From assembly GCA_022448945.1 (NCBI GenBank), contig JAKVCV010000011.1, positions 425,492 through 489,491 of the forward strand: a stretch of 64,000 nt of DNA, written 5' to 3'. Position 1 is the first letter of the stretch. Each line of letters starts with the position of its first letter. Source of the stretch: Saprospiraceae bacterium (GTDB taxonomy: Bacteria; Bacteroidota; Bacteroidia; Chitinophagales; Saprospiraceae). The notes beneath the pieces are model-generated. The model did no database searches. It saw only the letters and a list, made by a program, of their open reading frames with translations, and was not told the origin of the DNA. Of the stretch, positions 49,337 to 58,593 are shown one piece after another. The translations under genes and the position numbers were made by a program.

Positions 49337-50716
49337 TTAAGACTTCATGTTCTTTTTTGCTATTTCTTCATCTTCTTTTAACATTCTATAAATAGTAGTT
49401 TTTCCTATGCCTAATATTTTTGCGACAACAGGTATACTATTGTCGTGTTTTTTTAAATAATGCCTTACAATTTTAATGTTGTACTCTCTTAAAGTCATTT
49501 TTTCTAAGAAGAAATTAGATACTTTTTTAGGGCTGTTAAATTGTAAGTCTTCACGTTGAATAGTTTTACCATTACACATTATTGTTGCTAATTCAATTAT
49601 AGCTTTTAGTTCTCTTATATTTCCAGGGAAACTATATGAAAGTAATTTATCTTTCGCTGTTTGACCCAATTTCATGGATTTAAGCTTGTTTTCCTTGGTT
49701 GTCATATTTAGAAAATGTTTTGCTAAAACCAATACATCATTTCCTCGTTGCCGCAATGGTGGCAAGTGTATGGGTAAACCAAGTAAACGATAATATAAAT
49801 CTTCTCTGAAATGACCTTTCCCAACTAAGTCTGATAAATTTTTGTGCGTTGCAACTAGTATTCGGGCATCAAACTTTATTGTTTCATTACCTCCTATTCT
49901 TGTTATTTCACGCTCTTGTAATGCTCTCAGTAATTTTGTTTGTAAATGAATGTCCATTTCTCCAATTTCATCTAGAAACAAAGTCCCATTGTTTGCTAAT
50001 TCAAATTTACCTTGTTTACGAGTTGTTGCACCAGTAAATGCTCCTTTTTCATGTCCAAAAAGTTCACTTTCGAGTAGATCTTTGGGAATTGCGCTAACAT
50101 TGATAGCTACAAATTTCGATTTTTTCCTTGCAGAATTATAATGGATACTTTTAGCTAATACTTCTTTTCCTGTACCTGTTTCGCCTGTAATAGAAACAGT
50201 AATGTTACTTTTAGCAGCTTTTTCTAGTAATTTAAAAACCTGTTGCATGGAAGGGCTATTCCCCTTCATGTGTTCATTAGACTGGTATTTATCTGATAGC
50301 TCTTCTTTGAGGGTTTCTACTTCTTTTTTTAGAAATATACTCTTTTTTAATTTTTCAACTATATTGAACAAACGTTCTTTGTTAGCTTCATCTTTAGTTA
50401 GGTAATCGTCTGCACCTTTTTGTAGTAACTCTACAGCAGTCGCCACATCTTGTTGGCCTGACAGAATAACAACGCCAATGTCCGGATTATGTGCCTTGAT
50501 ACTCCTAAGTACTTCGCCTCCAGTCATATCAGGTAAGCTATAGTCCAATGATACGATATGAGGGTTGAGGTGTAAATTGTTAAGACATTCCATTCCCGTT
50601 TTAAATACACTTACTTCGTGATCAGGATTGAGAGTTAGGATGTATTTAATTGTTTTTGCGAAAAGCAAGTCATCTTCTACGATGAATATTCGGATTCCAT
50701 CAGTTGCTGGCTTCAT
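49337..50716 (-). CDS. Sigma-54-dependent response regulator (NtrC family)
   Basis: The product is 459 residues. The receiver domain (about 8-125) has Asp15/Asp16, the phospho-acceptor D58 (SLDYSLPD) and Lys108. The AAA+ domain (about 150-390) has Walker A GETGTGKE at 178-185 and the sigma-54 contact loop GAFTGA at 225-230, so it can open sigma-54 promoters. A Fis-type helix-turn-helix ends it ([17 protein letters not shown]). Target genes cannot be told from the window. Confidence 0.93.
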   Translation of the reverse strand: MKPATDGIRIFIVEDDLLFAKTIKYILTLNPDHEVSVFKTGMECLNNLHLNPHIVSLDYSLPDMTGGEVLRSIKAHNPDIGVVILSGQQDVATAVELLQKGADDYLTKDEANKERLFNIVEKLKKSIFLKKEVETLKEELSDKYQSNEHMKGNSPSMQQVFKLLEKAAKSNITVSITGETGTGKEVLAKSIHYNSARKKSKFVAINVSAIPKDLLESELFGHEKGAFTGATTRKQGKFELANNGTLFLDEIGEMDIHLQTKLLRALQEREITRIGGNETIKFDARILVATHKNLSDLVGKGHFREDLYYRLLGLPIHLPPLRQRGNDVLVLAKHFLNMTTKENKLKSMKLGQTAKDKLLSYSFPGNIRELKAIIELATIMCNGKTIQREDLQFNSPKKVSNFFLEKMTLREYNIKIVRHYLKKHDNSIPVVAKILGIGKTTIYRMLKEDEEIAKKNMKS

Positions 50717-50844
50717 TTATAAAGATAAGGTTATATATATGTTGTCAATGGGAACGTTACGTTATAATAATACAGCTTTTATTTGGAAAGAAAAAAAAAC
50801 TATTAATAAACATATTTGAACAAAGGAATAAGATGCAAATAAAT

Positions 50845-52002
50845 TTAAATAGTCATTTCATAAACTTTATATTTTTTGTACACTTCTCCGCTTACTGCTT
50901 TCATCCCTCTATTCATCATATCATTATCTGCCCAAATAGCACTTCCTTCACAAAGTGTAAATCCTTTTTCTAACGCAGTGTCAACGAGATGTTTATATAC
51001 AACTGCATCAATGCCCTTGCCTTGGTATTCTGGGAAGAGCCCTAAAATAATTACTCGTATCCATTTAACATTTTTTCTTTGGGTAAAAATTTTGTATCCA
51101 TAAGGGAATAAGCGACCCTTCATTGTTTTTAAAATGAAGTTAAAATCCAATACAGCAACGGCCATGCCTGCTAATTCTCCATTAACATATACAAAAGGAA
51201 TTAATTCTGGAATAGCAATGAGTTTAAACTTTTCAGCATACCCATCTATTTCTGCATCTGTTTGTGGGACCGTACCCCATTGAGGCTGCCAAGCACGATT
51301 ATATATTTCTTTTATCTTCTTTACCTCATTGTGCAGATCTTTCATGTTGATTGGTTTAATCTCTATCGAATAGCGTTTTTTTACTAAAGCCGCCCCTCTA
51401 GTTAGTTTTTCGTTGTTAAAAACTGTTTTTGAATCAACTTTATATGCGTATAATTCCTGTCGACAAGGTAAACCATAATTTTCAAATAAAGATTGGTAAT
51501 ATTCGTGATCATAAGGCATGTCTATCCGGGGAGAATCATTAAACCCACTAGTTAATAATCCATATTCATAGTTAGAAGTAGGGCTTGCAGGCCCTTGCAT
51601 TTTAGTTAAATTTCGTTTTTTTAGCCATTTTTTGACAGCATCAAAAAGTGCATTTGCCACTTCCTGGTCATTAATGCACTCAAAGAAACCAAAGAATCCT
51701 GTGCCTCCTTCTTCGGGGCGGAGTTCATTGTAAGTGTCATTGTTTATAGCAGCTATGCGACCTACTAATTTGTTTTCTTTATAAGCAAGATAAAGTTGGA
51801 TTTGGCCATATTCATAAAAAGGGTGTTTGCCTTTTGCACCTAGTAAGCCATCAATAAATCCATTAAGACCAAACATGTGGCGCAGATCAAGTAACAATGG
51901 CGAAACCCAATATTTATTATCTTTGTAAATATTAAAAGGAAGCATCATAAAGGCCTTCTTTTGAGCTTTTGTATTTGCTTCAGTTATTTGTATGTTAGCC
52001 AT
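50845..52002 (-). CDS. GNAT-fold acyltransferase-like protein
   Basis: The product is 385 residues, cytoplasmic. A C-terminal GNAT-like core is suggested by RVIILGLFPEYQGKGIDAVVYKHL (discontinuous quote; QGKGID resembles the acetyl-CoA loop) and ELAGMAVAVLDFNFIL. An N-terminal half contains QGPASPTSNYEYGLLTSGF. Bacteroidota have a conserved family of this length, often labelled N-acetyltransferase or with no function. Substrate is unknown. Confidence 0.7.
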   Translation of the reverse strand: MANIQITEANTKAQKKAFMMLPFNIYKDNKYWVSPLLLDLRHMFGLNGFIDGLLGAKGKHPFYEYGQIQLYLAYKENKLVGRIAAINNDTYNELRPEEGGTGFFGFFECINDQEVANALFDAVKKWLKKRNLTKMQGPASPTSNYEYGLLTSGFNDSPRIDMPYDHEYYQSLFENYGLPCRQELYAYKVDSKTVFNNEKLTRGAALVKKRYSIEIKPINMKDLHNEVKKIKEIYNRAWQPQWGTVPQTDAEIDGYAEKFKLIAIPELIPFVYVNGELAGMAVAVLDFNFILKTMKGRLFPYGYKIFTQRKNVKWIRVIILGLFPEYQGKGIDAVVYKHLVDTALEKGFTLCEGSAIWADNDMMNRGMKAVSGEVYKKYKVYEMTI

Positions 52003-52348
52003 GATCTTATTTTTGTTTAAGGATTCCTATAAAATAATGATAAACAATATATATCTATATATTAAACAAAGCAAACTTACAAAAAACCTTTTAAAGCAAT
52101 TCCTTATGTTTATTTTTTTTAAATAAGTATATATTTCTTAAATGAGCTTTATTATAAGTTTTTGACTTTGCAGTAAAAATTATTATTATGATATACACTT
52201 TAAGTATTGATTTGTAGTTCATACAAGAATAAGTGAGGTTTTTAATCTTTTTTTTAGTTTTTGGTCGTTTTGTATTTTTTTTTTAGATAAAATGCTACAT
52301 TTGTCTATGTTGTTGGAGTTAATTTTAAAATTATAAACTTAAAACATA
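52003..52348. other. Divergent spacer upstream of the 42-residue peptide gene
   Basis: The 346 bases are AT-rich. The left part carries no structured element that I can see. The right end holds the promoter at 52269-52303, which serves the small gene at 52349. Confidence 0.5.
52269..52303 (+). promoter_or_regulatory. Promoter of the small membrane peptide gene
   Basis: TTTG at 52269-52272 and TACATTTG at 52296-52303 (23-base spacer, at the long end of the range) match the Bacteroidota consensus. The start would be near 52310, 40 bases before the ATG. Confidence 0.55.
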
Positions 52349-52477
52349 ATGAGTAATACAGAATACCAAAAAGGATCCAGTTCTTTTTTATTGAAACTTA
52401 TTTTGGCCATCGTTATATTTGTATTATTGGTAGATTACCTTATCAGAAGGAATGGGGATGCGCTTTTACCTGTATAG
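52349..52477 (+). CDS. 42-residue single-span membrane peptide
   Basis: The frame MSNTEYQKGSSSFLLKLILA... runs 42 codons to TAG. Residues 14-30 form one hydrophobic segment (LLKLILAIVIFVLLVDY), followed by a short charged tail (LIRRNGDALLPV). It has its own consensus promoter upstream and a perfect intrinsic terminator 26 bases after the stop, which strongly supports a real transcript. No family is recognised. It may be a small regulatory membrane protein or a type I toxin-like peptide; a paired antisense RNA is not evident. Confidence 0.65.
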   Translation: MSNTEYQKGSSSFLLKLILAIVIFVLLVDYLIRRNGDALLPV

Positions 52478-52502
52478 GAAACTTGTTACTTTCAAAATAT
52501 TT

Positions 52503-52532
52503 GGAGTCAATTAATCAATTGACTCCTTTTTT
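52503..52532 (+). terminator. Perfect intrinsic terminator after the small peptide gene
   Basis: GGAGTCAATT (52503-52512), loop AATC, AATTGACTCC (52517-52526), then six Ts. It closes the small transcription unit and lies 42 bases before the MurG-like gene. Confidence 0.88.
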
Positions 52533-52574
52533 GTTTATTACTCATGCGATAAATTATATTGTCACATTTTTTTC

Positions 52575-53648
52575 ATGAAAAAACAAAAACATATTGTTTT
52601 TACAGGAGGAGGTACATTAGGGCATGTGATCCCTAACATCCCTTTAATTGATCATTACCAAAAAGCAGGGTGGAGAGTTTCCTATATAGGTTCTAAAAAA
52701 GGCGAAGAAAGGAATAAAATAGAATCTTTAGGCATTACTTATTATGTTGTCCGAACTGGAAAGTTGCGCCGTTATTTCTCATGGCAAAACTTCTTGGATG
52801 TTTTCAATGTCATTATAGCTATTATACAATCTCTATTCTTGATGTTACGTCTTCGTCCAAATGTATTGTTCTCTAAAGGTGGTTATGTTGCTTTGCCTCC
52901 TGTTGTTGGTGCCTGGATAGCTCGCGTTCCAATTGTAATACATGAGTCGGATATGACGCCAGGACTTACTACAAAATTATCGCAAAGATTTGCCAGTAAA
53001 ATTTGTGTTTCTTTCCAGAACACAATGAAATTCTTTGATGAGGACAAAGTTTTATGGACGGGTTTGCCAGTCAGAAGTCTTGTTTTTGAAGCTAATAGAG
53101 AAAAGGGATTAAGCATATCTGGATTTACTGGAGACAGACCATTATTATTAGTTTTTGGAGGTAGTCTAGGAGCCGAGTTCTTAAACAAATTGGTGCGTGA
53201 AAATATTCAAAATGGCAACCTTGATGCTTTTGATGTTGTGAATGTATGTGGAAAAGGACAAGTAGATGCGCACATTAAACGGAAGAATTATGTTCAATTT
53301 GAATCTTTGTCAGATGATTTTTTACATTTAATGGAAGCATCAGATCTTGTTATTACTAGAGGAGGAGCAACTTCACTTTTTGAATTGTTGGCAATGAAGA
53401 AATTACACATTATAATACCTTTGTCTAAAAAATCAAGCCGTGGAGATCAAATTGAAAATGCTCAATATTTTGATCGATTGAATGTTTCTAGTTTTATTGA
53501 AGAAGATGCATATAGTTGGCAAAAAATAAAGGAAATGATTGATACAACCATTTCCAACAAAGTTGCTACCCTGGGAAAAATTAATGACTTAGATTTCTCC
53601 AATGCTACTCAAAAGGTTTTGGATGTACTTAAACTTATAGCCAAATAA
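52575..53648 (+). CDS. murG: MurG-like UDP-GlcNAc transferase
   Basis: The product is 357 residues. The N-terminal glycine loop reads FTGGGTLGHVIPN, unlike the usual GGTGGH, and VVRTGKLRRYFSWQN, LFSKGGYVALPPV and HESDMTPGL follow. The C-terminal donor-binding domain includes ITRGGATSLFELLAM. This set, especially TGKLRRYF and SKGG, resembles the Bacillus/Clostridium type of MurG more than the classical Bacteroidota enzyme of the mur-fts cluster. Expected reaction: GlcNAc transfer to lipid I. As no mur or fts gene is adjacent, it may be a second copy, possibly acquired. Confidence 0.8.
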   Translation: MKKQKHIVFTGGGTLGHVIPNIPLIDHYQKAGWRVSYIGSKKGEERNKIESLGITYYVVRTGKLRRYFSWQNFLDVFNVIIAIIQSLFLMLRLRPNVLFSKGGYVALPPVVGAWIARVPIVIHESDMTPGLTTKLSQRFASKICVSFQNTMKFFDEDKVLWTGLPVRSLVFEANREKGLSISGFTGDRPLLLVFGGSLGAEFLNKLVRENIQNGNLDAFDVVNVCGKGQVDAHIKRKNYVQFESLSDDFLHLMEASDLVITRGGATSLFELLAMKKLHIIIPLSKKSSRGDQIENAQYFDRLNVSSFIEEDAYSWQKIKEMIDTTISNKVATLGKINDLDFSNATQKVLDVLKLIAK

Positions 53649-53651
53649 GTT

Positions 53652-54251
53652 TTATGTATTTCTAAGGTCTTTGTTTTGTTTTCTAATAGCAAGCGCCCAT
53701 ATCAACATAAAAGTTCCTATTGCTAAAAGTAAAATTGCGATTAACAGAAGATTTAACCACCCTATAAATAAGCTAAAATATATTAAAAGTAGAACTATTC
53801 CTCCTACTATATTGATTGAAAATAAAAGCCAAAGCGCAAAACTTAGAACTTGAGTACTATAATTCTTGTTGGCTCCAGCTACAATACCTGCTATTATAGT
53901 AGCTGCATTGCCGAGAATAATCAAAGATACACCAATGTAAAAACATGATAATAAGGTCAAATTAAACGCGATCAAAAAGAGACCAAATATCACAAAAATA
54001 GGAAGCATCCCCAGAACTATAAAGGTAGTGTATAGATTAGGGACAATGTCATCGCTTTTCTTAATTTTTTTAGACTTTTTTAATAATCGTTTCCTTTTCT
54101 TTTTCTTTTTTTTTCCTTTTTCAACAGGGTACAAAACCTGGGTTCCTGTTATTGTTTTAGAGCACTTTACTTCACTATTTGCATCAAAGGTTTGTGGTGA
54201 CAAGGAAGGAATAATAAACAGCATAAAAACAGATACAAAATTTAAAAACAT
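53652..54251 (-). CDS. Membrane protein with Lys-rich loop, unknown function
   Basis: The product is 199 residues. A signal-like hydrophobic N-terminus (1-20) is followed by a short ectodomain-like region and an extreme basic block near residues 46-66 (about 16 Lys and 3 Arg). Three or four hydrophobic segments occupy 74-185, and a charged tail ends it. The basic block would hold that segment in the cytoplasm or bind acidic lipid or nucleic acid. No family recognised. It converges with murG with a three-base gap. Confidence 0.55.
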   Translation of the reverse strand: MFLNFVSVFMLFIIPSLSPQTFDANSEVKCSKTITGTQVLYPVEKGKKKKKKRKRLLKKSKKIKKSDDIVPNLYTTFIVLGMLPIFVIFGLFLIAFNLTLLSCFYIGVSLIILGNAATIIAGIVAGANKNYSTQVLSFALWLLFSINIVGGIVLLLIYFSLFIGWLNLLLIAILLLAIGTFMLIWALAIRKQNKDLRNT

Positions 54252-54340
54252 ATTTTATGATTTTATTTTGAAGACGATTTGAAAGAAAATTATACCCCAT
54301 TAAAATGAATAAGATAATACACGTATAAAATTTCGGTAAA

Positions 54341-54811
54341 TCAACGATTTTTCATCTCCTGACTTATCTCTTCCCGTAAATCCATTAACTTTTTAGCATA
54401 TTTTTCTAGTTCTTTATCTTCTTTTGTTTTTGGAATCCATTTTGGTGTTTGCGTTGGTCTTCCATCATCATCTATTGCCACAAAAATAATTATACAATGT
54501 GTTGTTTTTTCCAGTTTTGAATCCATTGGATTGCTTGCCAACACATCAATACTTATATGCATACTAGTTCGACCTGTATAAATTACTTTTGCTTGAACTT
54601 CTACCAGGTTGCCAATTAGAATTGGCTTCAAAAATCTAATGCCTCCTACATAAACAGTAACACAGTAATTTCCAGACCACTGTGTTGCGCAGGCATAACC
54701 AGCTTGGTCAATCCATTTCATTACAATGCCACCATGTACTTTGCCTCCAAAATTCACATCGGTAGGTTCAGCCAAAAACCTGAGTGTTAAGTCCCTTGTC
54801 TTGTTATTCAT
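54341..54811 (-). CDS. Acyl-CoA thioesterase (hot-dog fold)
   Basis: The product is 156 residues: one hot-dog domain plus a helical tail. TDVNFGGKVHGGIVMKWIDQAGYA holds the central helix with an Asp (discontinuous quote), the pattern of BFIT/YciA-type thioesterases. IRFLKPILIGNLVEVQAKV and TSMHISIDVLA follow. It would hydrolyse acyl-CoA in the cytoplasm. It stands divergently from the sulfatase-fold gene. Confidence 0.88.
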   Translation of the reverse strand: MNNKTRDLTLRFLAEPTDVNFGGKVHGGIVMKWIDQAGYACATQWSGNYCVTVYVGGIRFLKPILIGNLVEVQAKVIYTGRTSMHISIDVLASNPMDSKLEKTTHCIIIFVAIDDDGRPTQTPKWIPKTKEDKELEKYAKKLMDLREEISQEMKNR

Positions 54812-54953
54812 ATATTTCTTTTTTGTTCTATTATGAAAGATAAAAAAAATAACAATAAAATTGCATATTTACTAATGACACACTAGATTTGATTCTTGTC
54901 CTGTGTTACACTTTTCTTGCATCTTATAGCAGAGAATTAATAAATTAACCGGT

Positions 54954-56846
54954 ATGTTGCATAAAAACAACTTGTACTATGTATCCCTTTTGGTTAAAAG
55001 ATTAGCAATAGTTTACCTTCTGTTTGCAATATGCAGATTGTTGTTCTATACTTATAATGCAACTTTTTTCAATGAAATTAGTGCCCTTGAGTTGGGTGCT
55101 CTATTTATTTTGGCCCTTCGCTTTGATACTTCTTCGATATTATATGTTAATGTATTAGTTGTTTTTATGCATATAATCCCATTTTCATTGAGAACTACTC
55201 GATGGTACCAGAAATTATTAAAGCTAGTCTTTCTAATTTCTAATGCATTAGTATTGTTTATTGAATTGGCCGATATAGTATATTATCCTTATGCATTTAG
55301 AAGGATGCTTAGGAGTGATTTTGATATGAGTGGAGATATTCAGAATTTAATACCACAATTTATTTCTGAATTTTGGGCTCTTATGATTATATATATATTC
55401 TTGATAGGCCTTACATATTATTTGTACAAAAAAACTGAAAAAGATAGTATTGGTCCTTTAGCTTTTACACCACAAATTATATTGTTTATATTTTTTTCAG
55501 CCATGACTGTTTTAGGTATGCGAGGTGGGTTTCAATTGCGTCCAATTATGCCTGTTGTGGCATCACAATATGTTAGTAATATTCAGTATATGCCATTAGT
55601 AAGTAATACTACATTAGGGTTAATCCATTCATTTTTCCAAAGAGAAGTTAAACAAAAAAGCTATTTTAATCTAAAAACACTGGAACGTATTTATTCCTTA
55701 GACAAAAAAGCAACTCATACTAATTTTGATAAAAAAAACATAGTAATTCTTGTTTGCGAAAGTTTAGGGAATGAGTATGTCGGTTTCTTTGGGAAAGGAA
55801 AGGGTAATACCCCTTTTTTAGATTCTATGCTTCAAGAGGGGGTGAACTTTGTTAATATGTATGCTAATGGCACTCGTTCTACTCAAGGATTGGCAGCTAT
55901 TAATGGTTCGCTGCCTGCTTTGATGACAGATCCATTTATTTTTTCTGCTTATCAAAATAATAATATTATTGGACTCGGAGATTTGCTTATTAAAGAGGGT
56001 TATACGAATGCATTTTTTCATGGAGGCGAAGTTGGCACAATGGGTTTTGATCATTTTATGCCAACAGTAGGCATTCATAATTATTTTGGCAGGCATCACT
56101 ATCTAAAAGAAAATAATTATAGTAAAAATCAAGATTATGATGGGAATTGGGGGGTTTGGGATGTCCCATTTTATGATTATGCTATAAAAAAAATTGGAAC
56201 ATTTCAACAGCCATTTTTTACAACACTTCTTTCAATAAATGTACATCACCCATTTAATGTTGAACCTTGGTTTGTCGAACAATATCCTAAAAGAAATAAA
56301 AGGCAGAGGGCCATTAAATATGCTGATCATAACTTGAAGCTATTTTTTGAAAAAGCTTCAAAATATCCCTGGTTTGATAGTACATTATTTGTTATAACGG
56401 CAGATCATACAGGTCCAAACCGGTCCGCTCAATACATGACCAGAGAGGGATGTTATCGTATTCCTCTTCTTTTATATTGTCCTTCAGACAGCTCCTTGAT
56501 TGGTGTTAGAGAGGAAGTGACTCAACAAATAGATATAATGCCAACTGTGCTTGGATATTTGGGCTATTCTAAAGCGTATAAGTCATTTGGTGTCAATAAA
56601 TTTGACAATAGTAATACAGAGCATTATAGTTATACTTTTGAAAAAGATATATATCAAATAATTGCTAATGATTTTGTATTGCAATTTGATGGTGAAAAAA
56701 CTATTGCATTGTATAATAAAAAAAATGATATCAATTTAAGGAAAAATATTGCTAGCAAACATCCTGATGTTATCGCTAAGCTCGAAAGACATTTAAAGGC
56801 TGTAATTCAAACATATAATCGTGTTTTAATTGAGAACAAGTACTAA
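54954..56846 (+). CDS. LTA-synthase-like sulfatase-fold membrane protein
   Basis: The product is 630 residues. Five membrane segments lie in the first 205 residues, followed by a periplasmic alkaline-phosphatase/sulfatase domain: metal Glu269 in LVCESLGNEY, nucleophile Thr310 in NGTRS-T310-QG, and VITADHTGPNRS near 480. This is the LtaS/OpgB/phosphoglycerol transferase architecture. In a Gram-negative it probably moves a phosphoglycerol or phosphoethanolamine head group onto an envelope glycan. Substrate cannot be told. Confidence 0.85.
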   Translation: MLHKNNLYYVSLLVKRLAIVYLLFAICRLLFYTYNATFFNEISALELGALFILALRFDTSSILYVNVLVVFMHIIPFSLRTTRWYQKLLKLVFLISNALVLFIELADIVYYPYAFRRMLRSDFDMSGDIQNLIPQFISEFWALMIIYIFLIGLTYYLYKKTEKDSIGPLAFTPQIILFIFFSAMTVLGMRGGFQLRPIMPVVASQYVSNIQYMPLVSNTTLGLIHSFFQREVKQKSYFNLKTLERIYSLDKKATHTNFDKKNIVILVCESLGNEYVGFFGKGKGNTPFLDSMLQEGVNFVNMYANGTRSTQGLAAINGSLPALMTDPFIFSAYQNNNIIGLGDLLIKEGYTNAFFHGGEVGTMGFDHFMPTVGIHNYFGRHHYLKENNYSKNQDYDGNWGVWDVPFYDYAIKKIGTFQQPFFTTLLSINVHHPFNVEPWFVEQYPKRNKRQRAIKYADHNLKLFFEKASKYPWFDSTLFVITADHTGPNRSAQYMTREGCYRIPLLLYCPSDSSLIGVREEVTQQIDIMPTVLGYLGYSKAYKSFGVNKFDNSNTEHYSYTFEKDIYQIIANDFVLQFDGEKTIALYNKKNDINLRKNIASKHPDVIAKLERHLKAVIQTYNRVLIENKY

Positions 56847-56988
56847 ATAGAGTAAAATAAATTGCTCAATAATCATAAAAGGAAAGCGTATTATTTTTTT
56901 ACTTTTTTCAGGGTTAAAAACGATTATGATTGAGTCTTAATTTATAAAGTTAGTTTGTTGCCCCGTTTAATAATAGCACTATAATCGA

Positions 56989-57021
56989 TTTGTGAGTAGC
57001 TATTAATTAATAATAAATTTG
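56989..57021 (+). promoter_or_regulatory. Promoter of the exported-protein gene
   Basis: TTTG (56989-56992), a 21-base spacer, TAAATTTG (57014-57021). The start would be near 57028, 40 bases before the ATG at 57068. Confidence 0.6.
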
Positions 57022-57067
57022 TATTTTTATGCACATAGTTTTAATTAAAAAACCAAAATTCAATATT

Positions 57068-57703
57068 ATGAAGATTGTTACACTTTTATTTTTGTCAATT
57101 TTTTACTCATTTTCTTTAATTGCACAAGATGTAAGCGAAGTTTTTACCTCATCAAAAGCTACAATGGAATTTGTAGGACTTGATTTTTCAGAAGTTAGGA
57201 TGGTAGGATCAGAAGGGTTTAGTGACCCAAGTAAAATCCAAAGTTATTATTTTGGTGTTTGGAATGGATTGTTTATGTCAGAAATGGACAAATATGATGT
57301 TAGGGGTGCTTTTATGAAAAAGGAAATGGATTATGATTTAAGTGTCGTCGAAGAAGGAAATGATGGGGTTGATTATATAAATATGGTGACAAATAAAAAC
57401 CCTAAGTTTTTCTCAGAAGAGAAAATACAGGGTATGGTTAAGAAATATAATACGGAAGCGATGACAGCAAAGTTTGGCTTGTCTTTCATTGTTCATAGTT
57501 TTAATAAATTTCAGGAGATGGGTTATTTTTATGTGGTTATTTTTGATTCAAAATCTAAAAAAGTTTTATTATCTGAACGATTAAGTGGAGAAGCAGGAGG
57601 ATTTGGATTTAGAAATTATTGGGCAAGATCTTATTACAACGTGATAAAGACGATTCAAGAAAGTAAGTTCAGAAAATGGAAAAGAGAAATTAATTCGAAA
57701 TAA
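57068..57703 (+). CDS. Exported protein of unknown function
   Basis: The product is about 211 residues from MKIVTLLFLSIFYSFSLIAQ, a good signal peptide ending before Gln; the frame extends to 57029 but that lies on the predicted transcription start. The mature part is about 190 residues of mixed charge with no Cys. I recognise no domain. A few Bacteroidota families of this size have similar DxxxVFTxxKATMEFVGLDFS starts. It is 45 bases before the PPTase gene in the same direction. Confidence 0.6.
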   Translation: MKIVTLLFLSIFYSFSLIAQDVSEVFTSSKATMEFVGLDFSEVRMVGSEGFSDPSKIQSYYFGVWNGLFMSEMDKYDVRGAFMKKEMDYDLSVVEEGNDGVDYINMVTNKNPKFFSEEKIQGMVKKYNTEAMTAKFGLSFIVHSFNKFQEMGYFYVVIFDSKSKKVLLSERLSGEAGGFGFRNYWARSYYNVIKTIQESKFRKWKREINSK

Positions 57704-57748
57704 TTCCTCAAAAGTAAACTAAGAACTTAAACAACGTCCTTCATAAAA

Positions 57749-58384
57749 ATGGTGCACATTTATATCTATCGTATCCCAGAGCTGCTTCCGGACATTGAAA
57801 AAAAAATAAAAAAATTACCTCAAAACCTTATAAAGCGTATTTTAAGAAGGAAAAATGCGCAAAAACAAACAATTTCATTCCTTAGTTATCTGTTACTTCA
57901 AAAAGTAATGAAAGAGGAATTTCAATCAAGTCTAGAGGGGATCAAATTTTTAGCATCAGGCAAGCCGGTTTTAGATAACACAAATCATCATTTTAACATT
58001 AGTCATACTGCTAACATTATAGGAATTGCAATAACAACAAAAGGAGCTATTGGGATCGACATTCAGGAACACCGGGAGTTTGAAAAACTAGAAGCATCTT
58101 TTACATTTTTTAGCAAAGTGGAACAGAAAGCTATTCTGGCTGCGGAGTTGCCCAAAAGAAAACTTGTAGAACTTTGGTCTAAAAAGGAAGCTTTTGTGAA
58201 GGCGGTAGGAGGGCAAATGTTCGAAATGTCTGCACAAGCAGACATCAGTTCTTCTTCTTCAATATGGTCTGAACGCCCTTATTTTTTTTATCCACTGAAT
58301 TTAGAATTTAATGGGTATGCCTGGTTGGTATCCTCTTTTCCTGTAAACTCAATATCAACAACAAATAAAGAAACTATTTTTTAA
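57749..58384 (+). CDS. Sfp-type 4'-phosphopantetheinyl transferase
   Basis: The product is 211 residues. The three Sfp motifs are present: FNISHT, GAIGIDIQEHR, and LVELWSKKEAFVKAVGG. It transfers phosphopantetheine from CoA to the Ser of carrier proteins. The ACP of the pigment cluster 4 kb downstream is the likely substrate. The C-terminal 40 residues (after GGQMFEMSAQ) are shorter and more degenerate than in canonical Sfp. Confidence 0.88.
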   Translation: MVHIYIYRIPELLPDIEKKIKKLPQNLIKRILRRKNAQKQTISFLSYLLLQKVMKEEFQSSLEGIKFLASGKPVLDNTNHHFNISHTANIIGIAITTKGAIGIDIQEHREFEKLEASFTFFSKVEQKAILAAELPKRKLVELWSKKEAFVKAVGGQMFEMSAQADISSSSSIWSERPYFFYPLNLEFNGYAWLVSSFPVNSISTTNKETIF

Positions 58385-58544
58385 AGAACTAATTTTTGCA
58401 ATCTTTAAACGTGAAAATTTGATAAATTGCAAAAGTGTTATATATTGCGCAGCAGATTTTAACATCTTCAACATTAAAAGATTACAAAGGTACTAAAAAC
58501 AAATTTAAATTAATAGTTAGATAATGAAATAGAGCTAAATTTTC

Positions 58545-58563
58545 GGGCGGGATATCAGCGCCC
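58545..58563. promoter_or_regulatory. Short GC-rich hairpin before the small regulator gene
   Basis: GGGCG (58545-58549) and CGCCC (58559-58563) enclose a nine-base loop GGATATCAG, 30 bases before the ATG at 58594, in the otherwise AT-rich leader 58385-58593. It may be an operator or a leader structure; no T-run follows. Confidence 0.3.
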
Positions 58564-58593
58564 TCTGCTTTATTCATTTAAATAAAAGAACCA

